64,000 bases of DNA. Origin: Muribaculaceae bacterium Isolate-037 (Harlan). Lineage in GTDB: Bacteria > Bacteroidota > Bacteroidia > Bacteroidales > Muribaculaceae. The notes beneath the pieces were generated by a model, which did not search any database, was not told the origin of the DNA, and was given only the letters and a program-made list of their open reading frames with translations. The DNA lies in contig RIAZ01000003.1 in the NCBI GenBank assembly GCA_003762615.1, positions 1 to 64,000 of the forward strand. Direction: 5' to 3'. Positions within the stretch are counted from its first letter, which is position 1. Every line of letters begins with the position of its first letter. A program made the position numbers and the translations under genes. Positions 1 to 9,693 of the stretch are shown here, one piece after another.

Positions 1-37
1 TTTGTGTCACCTTCAACCGACCGGAATCCCGGTCTCC

Positions 38-1573
<1,536 letters not shown>

Positions 1574-1819
1574 TTGTATCATAGTTTCCTATTTTACAGT
1601 CTTGGTGGCTGCCTTTCGGCTGCCTGTTTGTCTTGACCGGACATTCCTGCTATATCGGTTTACCTGTGACTTGATTGACGGGAGACTTCATTGTCTCCTT
1701 GTCTCTGTCTGTATGGCCCGGAACGTGTCAACGTCCCGGTCATTGTCCTGTGGCATTGTTGTCAATGTTCTCCTGTCGCTCCTGGGAAGTCGCCGTGGCT
1801 CCGTTCCCGATTGCGGATG

Positions 1820-1851
1820 CAAAATTACAACCCTTTCCGGCGTTTTGCAAA
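1820..1851 (-). promoter_or_regulatory. rRNA operon promoter, Bacteroidetes type
   Basis: Read on the minus strand, a TTTG (complement at 1848-1851) is followed by exactly 20 nt and then TAATTTTG (complement at 1820-1827). This fits the -33 TTTG / -7 TAnnTTTG consensus of the Bacteroidetes housekeeping sigma factor at the usual spacing. Transcription would start near 1812 and give a leader of about 240 nt ahead of 16S rRNA. Confidence 0.85.
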
Positions 1852-2012
1852 TATCTTTATGTTGTAGAGCATCTTTTTCTAAAACAGGCATTATAACTTG
1901 TTGTATTAAAATAAAATCAACAAATGTTAATTTCTATTTCGTTTTGTTAATAAGAAAACTTTCGACTCGGTATTTGCGTTATAATAAAACCGTATTGTCG
2001 CAAAAAAGAGAC

Positions 2013-2066
2013 CTCTTGGACTTATTGGACTTCTTGGATTTTTTTGATTCTTTGGACTACTTGGAT
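2013..2066. repeat. 9-nt minisatellite with TTGGAC core
   Basis: Six consecutive 9-nt units (CTCTTGGAC, TTATTGGAC, TTCTTGGAT, TTTTTTGAT, TCTTTGGAC, TACTTGGAT) run without a gap, and partial units continue to about 2075. The units are imperfect but in strict phase. They lie in non-coding DNA upstream of both the rRNA promoter and the dipeptidase gene. No function is evident. Confidence 0.75.
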
Positions 2067-2184
2067 TTTGGACTAATGACTTCTTTTTGACTATTATTTT
2101 TTGGAAATTGGATTTATTCGATGATATTTGGAATTATTTTTACAAATTAATTCTGTAAACATCGTATATTCATAATATTTTTTA

Positions 2185-2192
2185 TAATTTTG
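2185..2192 (+). promoter_or_regulatory. Possible -7 box for the C69 dipeptidase
   Basis: TAATTTTG matches the -7 consensus TAnnTTTG and would give a leader of about 65 nt before the dipeptidase start. No convincing TTTG is seen 19-21 nt upstream, so this is a weak call. Confidence 0.4.
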
Positions 2193-2266
2193 ACATTGGA
2201 GTTTGGTTAGCTTCAAAAATAATTCTTCTAATCTTAAATCTTTTAATCTTTCCATATTATTTCATC

Positions 2267-3862
2267 ATGAAGAAATTGTTTTCATTATCCTTAATATTGC
2301 TCAGTGCATTTGGAGCAATGTCGCAAAGCCCGAGTGATGCTTGCACGAGTATCATGGTAGGGAAGAAAGCATCTACCGACGGTTCGGTAATGACAAGTCA
2401 TACGTGTGACTCGTGGTACCGCACTTGGATGCAGATGACAAAACCGCAAGATTATCCCAACGATACTATAATGAGTATCTACGACGGCAGGATGCATACG
2501 GAATATGCCTCAAGCAAAGACGGCATGAAGGAGAAAGGGACTATCCCCCAGGTCCGTCACACGTTCAAATTCCTGGATACCGCCTATCCGTGCCTTAATG
2601 AGAAGCAACTTGCCATCGGAGAAACCACCTATACCGGACGCGACACGATGCAGAACAAGAAAGGCATGTTTATGATCGAGGAGCTTGAGCGCGTCGTGCT
2701 CGAACGCTGCTCTACCGCCCGCGATGCAATCACTCTCATGGGTAAACTTATAAAGGAGTATGGCTATGGCGACAGTGGAGAGTGCCTTACGATAGCCGAT
2801 CCGAAAGAGGTATGGATTTTCGAGGTACAGGGTGAAGGTCCCGACAAAATCGGAGGTGTATGGGCAGCCGTGCGTATTCCCGATGACCATATTGCAGTAT
2901 CGGCAAACGTAAGCCGCATCGGAAAGCTGAATCTTAAAGATAAGGATAACTACATGGCTTCTGACAACGTAAAAGACGTGGCTAAGAAGATGGGACTCTG
3001 GGATGGCAAAGAGGAGTTCTCCTTCTGGAAGGCATACAGCGGCGGCAACTACATGAAAGAGCCTAAGAACTACAGCGTGCGCGAGCTATATATAATGAAT
3101 GAACTTGCACCCAATGCCGGCTTTAACGACAGCATGGAGGAGCTGCCCCTAAGCGTGAAACCGGAGAAGCAAGTCAGCGTAAAGGATGTGGCACGTCTGT
3201 TAGGTTCCTATTATGAAGGGACGCCACAGGCACTCTGTGACCGTCTGAAAGTAAAGAATCCAGCTAAGAAAGCGGATTCTGCCGCTGACGTGCCCGATTC
3301 CATCGTCAGTAATTTTGCCAATCCGTGGATGCGTCCGGATGAAATCGCTGTATATGAAGCTATGGGCGACAGCGCGATGCACAATATCCGCACCGTCAGC
3401 GTGTCGTGGTGTGCATATTCCACTATCATCCAATGTCGCGATTGGCTGCCTGACGGTGTAGGCGGAGTGGCATGGGTATGCCTTGATAATCCGGGACAAT
3501 CACCGCGTTTCCCGATTTTCGCCGGATCTACCGACGTGCCTGAACTTCTGAAGATATGCGGGCAGCACCGCGAACGCGATGACGCAGCTCTATGGCGTTA
3601 CCGCAAGCCAAACCGTCTCGCCACAATCAGATGGGGACAAAGCCGCAAGTTTACCGAACCGGCACGCGATTATTTCCTGACAAAAGGCGAACGTGAACTC
3701 CCTATGGTGGAGACTCTTTACCAGCAATATCTCTCAGAGGGGAACGAAGAGGGAGCCGCCAATCTGCTGACCGATTATCAGAAAGACTTCTTCGGAGCCA
3801 CAATCAACCGCTGGGACGAGCTTGGCAATCGCCTATGGAAGCAGCACTGGGCAGGATTCTGA
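2267..3862 (+). CDS. C69-family dipeptidase, secreted
   Basis: This 531-residue protein belongs to peptidase family C69 (N-terminal nucleophile hydrolases that cleave dipeptides). A signal peptide spans about residues 1-20. It is followed by DACTSIMVGKKASTDGS, in which Cys26 is the expected N-terminal nucleophile, exposed only after processing. The family signatures DGSVMTSHTCDSW and, further on, GESGECLTIAD-like and SVSWCAYSTII segments are present. The location is probably periplasmic or extracellular. It stands alone on the plus strand, with the rRNA operon diverging upstream and a repeat element plus convergent genes downstream. The ATG at 2267 is chosen because it begins the signal peptide directly. 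The family assignment is firm; the natural substrate is unknown. Confidence 0.9.
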   Translation: MKKLFSLSLILLSAFGAMSQSPSDACTSIMVGKKASTDGSVMTSHTCDSWYRTWMQMTKPQDYPNDTIMSIYDGRMHTEYASSKDGMKEKGTIPQVRHTFKFLDTAYPCLNEKQLAIGETTYTGRDTMQNKKGMFMIEELERVVLERCSTARDAITLMGKLIKEYGYGDSGECLTIADPKEVWIFEVQGEGPDKIGGVWAAVRIPDDHIAVSANVSRIGKLNLKDKDNYMASDNVKDVAKKMGLWDGKEEFSFWKAYSGGNYMKEPKNYSVRELYIMNELAPNAGFNDSMEELPLSVKPEKQVSVKDVARLLGSYYEGTPQALCDRLKVKNPAKKADSAADVPDSIVSNFANPWMRPDEIAVYEAMGDSAMHNIRTVSVSWCAYSTIIQCRDWLPDGVGGVAWVCLDNPGQSPRFPIFAGSTDVPELLKICGQHRERDDAALWRYRKPNRLATIRWGQSRKFTEPARDYFLTKGERELPMVETLYQQYLSEGNEEGAANLLTDYQKDFFGATINRWDELGNRLWKQHWAGF

Positions 3863-3902
3863 CAAACATAAAATACAATTAAACAGCAATCTATTGTAAA
3901 TT

Positions 3903-4062
3903 ACTGAAGTTTCGCACGCTGCACTTCAGTGGTTTAAAGTTTATAGTTTAAGGTTTAAGAAAATCCACGAATCTTTTCATTATACAAAATTTAATGATCA
4001 TAAACCATAAACATTAAACCTTAAACCATTTAAGTGAAGCAAGTTGGAAAACTTGCGAAACT
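3903..4062 (+). repeat. Hairpin-ended heptad-arm element, copy A
   Basis: This 160-bp stretch is about 90% identical by eye to the inverse complement of 60660-60826. Its left end ACTGAAGT is paired with ACTTCAGT 12 nt on, making a hairpin. Its right end carries CAAGTT/AACTTG around a 4-nt loop. The outer ends share AAGTTTCGCA as an inverted terminal repeat. Both arms consist of 7-nt units of the type TGGTTTA, AAGTTTA, AGGTTTA. The centre carries the shared tract ATCTTTTCATTATACAAAA. It has no coding capacity. AAATT-like flanks may be a decayed target duplication. Confidence 0.75.
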
Positions 4063-4078
4063 TAAATAAATTAGCTAT

Positions 4079-4125
4079 AAAATATATAAGCATGGATTCC
4101 ATTGGAATCCATGCTTATATATTTT
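4079..4125 (-). terminator. 22-bp palindromic hairpin, terminator of the U32 gene
   Basis: A perfect 22-bp stem (4079-4100 with 4104-4125) closes a 3-nt loop. The outer part is A/T-only and gives a run of T on either strand. It begins 14 nt past the stop codon of the minus-strand U32 gene and can also stop plus-strand transcripts from the dipeptidase. Confidence 0.8.
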
Positions 4126-4138
4126 ATTAAACACTGAC

Positions 4139-5392
4139 TTAGCGGCGTATATCCTCAGTAGCACTCCATCGGTAAAGGCGATCGGAGGAACGAACCTTAT
4201 CAGGCACCGGCATTGAGAAGCGATCACCTTTCACCACCTCATCCACAGGCTTCAGATCCACTCTCAATTCCTCCACCTTAAATATAAGAGCACCCGTGGT
4301 CGGACCGGTTATCACCACCTCATCCCCCACACGCAGTGTGCCGGCTTCCTGCTGGAACTCCCCTATCCCGATTTTAGGGAAATAACGCATAGCCTTGGCG
4401 GCATATACCTTCGTGCGTGTTGCCGACGAACCATATTTCGCGCTCCATTCCCCAAGGCGTTGCCCAAGATAATATCCGTTCCAGAATCCGCGGTTGAATA
4501 TCTTTTCAAGACGGGCATCCCATCCGGCAACCTTCTCTTGGGAGAAAGTGCCGTCGCACACTGCCTCCAGCGCCTCTGAATAGCACTGCACAGCCTCATG
4601 CACGTATTCCGGACCACGCGCACGTCCCTCAATCTTAAACACTCTCACACCTGCTTCCACCATACGGTCGAGGAAATGAATCGTCTTCAAATCCTTAGGC
4701 GACATGATGAATTTATTGTCAACCACGAGCTCCTCATCCGTCTCTCTGTCGCGCACAGTGTATGACCGACGGCATATCTGATTGCATGCCCCACGGTTAG
4801 CACTTGAATTCATCTCATGAAGACTCATATAGCACTTACCGCTCACCGCCATACATAATGCTCCATGACAGAACATCTCAAGCCTTATAGGTTTTCCTGC
4901 GGGTCCGGTAAGATTCTCTGTCTCAATAGTCTTATGTATCGCAGCCACCTGATTAAGATTCAATTCTCGTGCAAGCACCATTACGTCGGCAAACCGGCTA
5001 TAAAATTTCACAGCCTCAATATTAGTCACATTCACCTGAGTGGATATATGCACCTCCTGCCCTATCTCACGCGCATAAAGAATAGCCGCCATGTCGGAAG
5101 CGATAATCGCCGACACTCCTGCCTCCTTTGCCGAATCGATGATAGAACGCATCAGCTCAAGATCAGAATCATATACAATGGTATTCACCGTAAGATATGA
5201 CTTAACTCCTCTTGCAGTGCATTCCCTCACGATAGTTCTCATATCCTCAGTCGAGAAATTCGAACTTGAACGAGAACGCATATTCAATCCCTCAATACCG
5301 AAATACACGGCATCGGTGCCGGCATCAAACGCGGCAGCCAACGATTCCCAGCTCCCTACAGGAGCCATTATCTCAAAATCCTTTCTATTCAT
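4139..5392 (-). CDS. U32 family peptidase-like protein (YegQ/TrhP type)
   Basis: This 417-residue protein belongs to the U32 family. Despite its name, characterised members are mostly RNA or quinone hydroxylation factors: YegQ/TrhP makes 5-hydroxyuridine in tRNA, RlhA acts on 23S rRNA, and UbiU/UbiV act on ubiquinone. The N-terminal EIMAPVGSWESL and GTDAVYFG segments and the Cys-rich block FCHGALCMAVSGKC...GACNQIC, which would bind an iron-sulfur cluster, are typical. The length fits YegQ better than UbiU/V. The start is ATG at 5392, because it overlaps the ubiE stop codon as ATGA; a longer frame to 5437 runs inside ubiE and is rejected. The overlap implies translational coupling to ubiE. Confidence 0.88.
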   Translation of the reverse strand: MNRKDFEIMAPVGSWESLAAAFDAGTDAVYFGIEGLNMRSRSSSNFSTEDMRTIVRECTARGVKSYLTVNTIVYDSDLELMRSIIDSAKEAGVSAIIASDMAAILYAREIGQEVHISTQVNVTNIEAVKFYSRFADVMVLARELNLNQVAAIHKTIETENLTGPAGKPIRLEMFCHGALCMAVSGKCYMSLHEMNSSANRGACNQICRRSYTVRDRETDEELVVDNKFIMSPKDLKTIHFLDRMVEAGVRVFKIEGRARGPEYVHEAVQCYSEALEAVCDGTFSQEKVAGWDARLEKIFNRGFWNGYYLGQRLGEWSAKYGSSATRTKVYAAKAMRYFPKIGIGEFQQEAGTLRVGDEVVITGPTTGALIFKVEELRVDLKPVDEVVKGDRFSMPVPDKVRSSDRLYRWSATEDIRR

Positions 5393-6186
5393 TTTGCTAT
5401 ATAATACGTCACCGCCCCAAAAGTAAGCGATTTCCACTTCACGTCCTTAAATCCAGCCATCTTCATCAGAGCAGCCATTGCCTCACGTTGAGGAGCGGCG
5501 GCGATACTCTCAGGCAGATAGGTATAGGCACGGCTATCGCCACTCACCCTCCTGCCTACTGCCGGAATCAGATGACGTGAATAAAGGTCGTAGCCCATAC
5601 GGGTCAGTTTCCCCTGCGGCACCGACAATTCAATGACACACAACACTCCCCCTTCACGCAGCACCCGTCTCATCTCCTTCAGACCGAGATCAAGATTCTC
5701 GAAATTACGGACCCCGTATGCCACAGTTATCATATCAAACTCTCCATCATGAAATGGCAAGGCAAGACAATCCGCTTTTCCGAAGACCAGCTGCTTTCGC
5801 TCATTCTCCGGAAGTGCGGCGAGTTTCTTACGTGCCACGTCAAGCATACCGGCAGACAGGTCGATACCGGTGATATTGGCTCTCGGCATCACCTTATGCA
5901 GACGGAAAGCCACATCACCTGTGCCGGTAGCTACATCCAGCACATTCACCGACGCCCATTGGGAGTCGACCGACGCCTTCTTGCTGTCGAGCAGCACACT
6001 GACCGCAGCGACAAGAGCCTTATCGCGCCAATGCCGATGGAGCCCGAAAGTCATGGCAGTGTTCATGAAATCGTAGGCTGGAGCTATCGAATCAAACATC
6101 TCCTCCACCTGCTCCCCTTTCGCGCTTCCTTCGCAATAAGGATTCACATTCTCCACCTTTTTCTTATCATTTTCATTCATATTCAT
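5389..6186 (-). CDS. ubiE: Demethylmenaquinone methyltransferase UbiE/MenG
   Basis: The product is a SAM-dependent C-methyltransferase that performs the last step of menaquinone synthesis. It contains AYDFMNTAMTFGLHRHWR near the N-terminus, the SAM-binding motif VLDVATGTGDVAF, the family signature TVAYGVRNFENL, and a C-terminus ending in AVTYYIAK. The reading frame extends to a TTG at 6210, but the ATG at 6186 is preferred (about 265 residues). Its stop codon overlaps the start of the U32 gene by 4 nt, so the two are an operon. A CCGGATAA...TTATCCGG inverted repeat at about 6227-6255 lies in the upstream gap. Confidence 0.93.
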   Translation of the reverse strand: MNMNENDKKKVENVNPYCEGSAKGEQVEEMFDSIAPAYDFMNTAMTFGLHRHWRDKALVAAVSVLLDSKKASVDSQWASVNVLDVATGTGDVAFRLHKVMPRANITGIDLSAGMLDVARKKLAALPENERKQLVFGKADCLALPFHDGEFDMITVAYGVRNFENLDLGLKEMRRVLREGGVLCVIELSVPQGKLTRMGYDLYSRHLIPAVGRRVSGDSRAYTYLPESIAAAPQREAMAALMKMAGFKDVKWKSLTFGAVTYYIAK

Positions 6187-6389
6187 ATCATGAACACAAT
6201 TGATTATCAAAACATTAAACTAAAACCGGATAAATCAGCAGTCCGACTTATCCGGCATTCGGCAACAGGGATGTTATCGGATTATTTATCAAAGAAATAT
6301 GAAAGTCCGAGATTCCCCTGAATTGTGTTATAATCACCTGAAGTACTTAGATAACTTCCATTTACGGATACTTCACGTCAGCAATGCCA

Positions 6390-7556
6390 TCACAACTTCT
6401 TATAGAAGGAGCGGCGACGACGGTGTTGACGGTTGCTGAAATAATCCCACTGACCCTGCACCTTTGCATTGGTCTCCAACTCAGGATTCGACTCAGCATA
6501 TTTGAACCCATACTTATTGTAGTAAGGTATAAGGTCTTGAAAAAGGAGCGCATTGACTCCCTTATTCTGATATTCCGGCTTAACAGCCACGAGCAATAGG
6601 TCAACCCTATCATTCTTACCTTTCAATCCCTTCAGCAGATGCCACCATCCCAAAGGCAACATCCTTCCTTTACTTTTCTGAAGAGCCCGGCTCATCGAAG
6701 GCATTGAGATACCGACGCCGACAAGCTGATCCTCCTTATCCACGATAAGCGTCACCAGATCAAGATTCAGCAGCCCGAGATATATGTTGATGTAATAATC
6801 AATCTGCCGCTCCGTGAGATGAGAATATTCATACAGACCATCGTAGGCATCGTTGATCAGATGGAACAATGCCCTTCCATACTCCGTCTTTATACGTTTA
6901 CGATTAGTATATTTAAGCACCCTAAGTCCAAACTTCTTCTTTACGATCTCAGCTATACGATTATGCTTATCAGGTATGGACTCCGGCACTTCCATCAGAT
7001 ATTCCACCCAATCCGATTCCTTCTTATACCCTAATCTCTCCAGATGAGCGGGATAATAGCTATAATTATATATGGTCGCCATCGTCGACAATTCCTGAAA
7101 ACCCTCCACGAGCATACCCTCATGATCAAGGTCGGTGAAGCCCAACGGACCGATTATCCTATTCATGCCCTTCTCACGAGCCCAATTTTCCACAGCAACC
7201 AAGAGTGCTTCCGACACTTCAGGATCATCGATAAAATCAATAAAACCGAAACGTGCGTTCTTACGATTATTCCTCTCGTTCACCTGCCTGTTGATTATAC
7301 CGGCGATACGCCCCACAGGCTTGCCATCTCTATACGCCATGAAATAGGCGGCATCGCAAAATTCAAATGCAGGATTGACATCAGGAGAAAGAGTAGCCAC
7401 ATCATCACTGATAAGTGGCGGCACATAATATGGATTCCCATCATAAAGGTCAATCTGAAACTTCGTAAATTTCTTAAGATTACCCTTCGTGGGTTCTATT
7501 TTTCTGATCTCTATCATTAAGTTGTCGGTTTTCTTTTCAATCCTATCCTCCATCAT
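6390..7556 (-). CDS. GNAT-family N-acetyltransferase-like protein
   Basis: The 388-residue protein looks like a duplicated GNAT fold of the type common in Bacteroidetes. The N-terminal half contains NPYYVPPL and GKPVGRIAGIINRQVNE followed by FGFIDFIDD and REKGMNRIIGPLGFTDLDHEGMLVEGF. The C-terminal half has LLLVAVKPEYQNKGVNALLF, which resembles an acetyl-CoA binding motif. The substrate is unknown. The ATG at 7556 overlaps the stop codon of the upstream pseudokinase as ATGA, which favours this start; a second in-frame ATG at 7514 (MIEIRK) is also possible. It is probably co-translated with the pseudokinase. Confidence 0.8.
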   Translation of the reverse strand: MMEDRIEKKTDNLMIEIRKIEPTKGNLKKFTKFQIDLYDGNPYYVPPLISDDVATLSPDVNPAFEFCDAAYFMAYRDGKPVGRIAGIINRQVNERNNRKNARFGFIDFIDDPEVSEALLVAVENWAREKGMNRIIGPLGFTDLDHEGMLVEGFQELSTMATIYNYSYYPAHLERLGYKKESDWVEYLMEVPESIPDKHNRIAEIVKKKFGLRVLKYTNRKRIKTEYGRALFHLINDAYDGLYEYSHLTERQIDYYINIYLGLLNLDLVTLIVDKEDQLVGVGISMPSMSRALQKSKGRMLPLGWWHLLKGLKGKNDRVDLLLVAVKPEYQNKGVNALLFQDLIPYYNKYGFKYAESNPELETNAKVQGQWDYFSNRQHRRRRSFYKKL

Positions 7557-8335
7557 CCCTTAGTGGTCAGCCACGCCAGAATCACACCCATAATCACAAT
7601 GAACACACACAGGAATATATAAATCTGAGCAGAACTTCTCCTCTCCATAGCCAGCTGAAGGTCGCTCACCGTGCGGTACGGATGATTCGGGTTAACACAT
7701 TTCCCGGCTATCTTTCTCAATTTCGGAAGAGAGGTCGGGAGATGATCAAGCACCTCGTTTATCACCTTTCCATAGCTCTCTATATCAGCACGCGTGTCTT
7801 GCTCCGACAGGCTGTCCGTCTGATCATATCCCACATTCGCGAGCTTAAGATTCTCATTATATTCCGTAAACAGAATTGAATCAGGCGTTATAGGACGATG
7901 CTGCACATGGTTTTCCTGAATATATTCCATGGCATCGAGCAACTGAGTCTGCAAACGATGTATAATCTTGGGAGTCAACCGCTTCTCATCAATAAGCCGA
8001 CGTAATGAATACCCGTAGGCATCATCCGTTATGATAGCCTTACCCACACCGGGAACCACTTCAAGGTCATTGACCATCACAATGTTGGGATGACAGAGAT
8101 TATACCTTATGTCAAACTCCTTCTCAAGCATGGCCTGATATTCCGGTTTGTCGGCATATTCCTTTTTCAATGCCTTAAGCATCACCCATTTGCCATGCTT
8201 CTTAACTGTATACACGTCGTAATACTTCTCCTCCCATTCCGGGAGCAGGTAAAGGTCAGACCATTTTCCGGTAGGATCTTCTATCGGAATATTCTTCTCT
8301 CCTTTACTGATATAACTCAGTCCGCTGGTTGCCAC
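7553..8335 (-). CDS. Tail-anchored protein-kinase-like protein (probable pseudokinase)
   Basis: The 260-residue protein has the outline of a eukaryotic-type protein kinase domain. It shows a candidate ATP-binding lysine (VMLKALKK, Lys54), a helix-C-like EKEF near 71-74, and NHVQHRPITPDSIL at 143-154 where HRDxKPxN is expected. LKLANVG at 163-169 stands where DFG is expected. The catalytic Asp of HRD is Pro148 and the metal-binding Asp of DFG is Asn167, so kinase activity is doubtful. A hydrophobic helix at about 237-256 ends the chain, which suggests a tail anchor with the kinase-like domain in the cytoplasm. The gene overlaps the following GNAT gene by 4 nt. Function is not known; a scaffolding or allosteric role is inference. 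Confidence 0.72.
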   Translation of the reverse strand: MATSGLSYISKGEKNIPIEDPTGKWSDLYLLPEWEEKYYDVYTVKKHGKWVMLKALKKEYADKPEYQAMLEKEFDIRYNLCHPNIVMVNDLEVVPGVGKAIITDDAYGYSLRRLIDEKRLTPKIIHRLQTQLLDAMEYIQENHVQHRPITPDSILFTEYNENLKLANVGYDQTDSLSEQDTRADIESYGKVINEVLDHLPTSLPKLRKIAGKCVNPNHPYRTVSDLQLAMERRSSAQIYIFLCVFIVIMGVILAWLTTKG

Positions 8336-8355
8336 GTCTATTCAATTATTAGTTA

Positions 8356-8393
8356 CCGCAAGCCGCACTCCCGAAAGATTGTGCGGCTTGCGG
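8356..8393 (-). terminator. 13-bp hairpin after serS
   Basis: CCGCAAGCCGCAC at 8356-8368 pairs perfectly with 8381-8393 around a 12-nt loop, 7 nt past the serS stop. The following minus-strand sequence is only mildly T-rich, so termination strength is uncertain. The hairpin also lies just before the pseudokinase start at 8335. Confidence 0.7.
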
Positions 8394-8399
8394 AATATA

Positions 8400-9671
8400 T
8401 TAATTAATTATATCAAATCCGGTGTATTTACGCAGGCATTCCGGCACTACGATACCTTCCGGAGTCTGGTTGTTCTCAAGGAGTGCTGCCACGATTCGCG
8501 GAAGGGCGAGAGCCGAACCGTTGAGAGTATGACACAACTTGATCTTCTTATCCTCATCACGATAACGGCATTTCAACCTATTCGCCTGATACGTCTCGAA
8601 GTTAGATACCGACGACACCTCAAGCCAACGCTCCTGTGCCGCACTCCACACCTCAAAGTCGAAAGTGATGGCGGAAGTGAACGACATGTCGCCACCACAA
8701 AGACGGAGTATATGCCACGGCAGACCCAACTTTTCAAGCAGACCCTGCACGTGATCCTTCATCTCCTCAAGAGCAGCGTATGAATTTTCAGGCTTCTCAA
8801 TACGCACGATCTCCACCTTGTCAAACTGATGGAGTCTGTTGAGACCTCTAACGTCCTTACCATAGCTGCCTGCCTCACGACGCCAGCAGGGTGAATATGC
8901 ACAATTCTTCTTGGGAAGTTCGCTACCCGGTATTATCACATCGCGGTATATGTTGGTGACAGGCACCTCTGCAGTAGGAATAAGATAAAGGTCGTCTACA
9001 GTGACGTGATACATCTGTCCCTCCTTATCGGGAAGCTGTCCTGTGCCATAACCGGAAGCAGCATTCACCACAAACGGCGGCTCCACCTCGATATAACCGG
9101 CTTTCCAAGCCTCATCAAGGAAGAATTGTATCAAGGCTCTCTGCAAACGTGCACCCTTGCCTACATAGAACGGGAAGCCGGCGCCGGTCACTTTCACACC
9201 CAGTTCAAAGTCAATGATATTGTATTTCTTCGCGAGCTCCCAATGGGGAAGAGCGTCGGGACCGAGATCAGGTATCTGACCGCCCTCCTTCTCCACCACA
9301 TTCTCAGCCGCAGTCAACCCCTCCGGCACATCGGCACAAGGGAGGTTAGGCACGGTAAGAAGCAGGTTGAGCATCTTCTTCTCGCAATCCTCAAGACAAT
9401 CCTGAAGCCCCTTCGACTCCCCCTTTATAGCAGCCACGCGCGCCTTTGCCTCCTCTGCCTTATCTTTATCGCCGCTTTTCATGAGTGCGCCGATAGAGGC
9501 AGCGAGTTTTTTAAGCTCAGAAGCATCATTGTCACATTTCTGCTGAAGGCGACGACGCTCAGCATCAATCTCAAGAATCTCAGTAATGACGGCTTTACCG
9601 TCGAATCCCTTTACTGCAAGGCGTTTCACCACGAAATCCGGATCAGCCTTTATAGTCTGTAATGTCAGCAT
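8400..9671 (-). CDS. serS: Serine--tRNA ligase
   Basis: This class II aminoacyl-tRNA synthetase charges tRNA-Ser. The 423-residue length is typical. The N-terminal coiled-coil arm covers about residues 25-100. Class II motif 2 is visible in SPCWRREAGSYGKDVRGLNRLHQFDKVE, and motif 3 in HTLNGSALALPRIVAALLENNQ. IPTAEVPVTN is the serine-binding TXE motif. It follows yqeY by 22 nt on the same strand and is probably transcribed from the promoter upstream of yqeY. Confidence 0.97.
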   Translation of the reverse strand: MLTLQTIKADPDFVVKRLAVKGFDGKAVITEILEIDAERRRLQQKCDNDASELKKLAASIGALMKSGDKDKAEEAKARVAAIKGESKGLQDCLEDCEKKMLNLLLTVPNLPCADVPEGLTAAENVVEKEGGQIPDLGPDALPHWELAKKYNIIDFELGVKVTGAGFPFYVGKGARLQRALIQFFLDEAWKAGYIEVEPPFVVNAASGYGTGQLPDKEGQMYHVTVDDLYLIPTAEVPVTNIYRDVIIPGSELPKKNCAYSPCWRREAGSYGKDVRGLNRLHQFDKVEIVRIEKPENSYAALEEMKDHVQGLLEKLGLPWHILRLCGGDMSFTSAITFDFEVWSAAQERWLEVSSVSNFETYQANRLKCRYRDEDKKIKLCHTLNGSALALPRIVAALLENNQTPEGIVVPECLRKYTGFDIIN

Positions 9672-9693
9672 TCCTTTAAAATCTTAATCCTGC

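Larger units (their letters stand above)
1574..2266. other. Divergent intergenic region: rRNA leader and promoters
   Basis: This 693-bp gap separates the 16S gene (minus) from the dipeptidase (plus). The part next to 16S (1574 to about 1812) is the transcribed rRNA leader. It contains a GGAGAC/GTCTCC hairpin at 1681-1698 and an imperfect hairpin around 1721-1745, and a direct repeat of GGCTGCC near 1606-1622. The rRNA promoter is at 1820-1851. The stretch 1900-2260 is AT-rich, holds a 9-nt repeat tract and a possible dipeptidase promoter. An open frame across 1602-2090 is not credible as a gene. Confidence 0.8.

Noticed and set aside
1602..2090. 162-codon plus-strand frame with a Leu/Asp-rich tail
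   Set aside because: It covers the rRNA leader, the rRNA promoter and a 9-nt repeat; the LLDFLDFFDSLDYLDF tail is only the repeat translated.
5393..5437. Longer N-terminus for the U32 protein beginning MEIAYFWGGD
   Set aside because: It lies inside ubiE and is the ubiE C-terminal sequence read in another frame; the ATGA overlap at 5389-5392 explains the start better.
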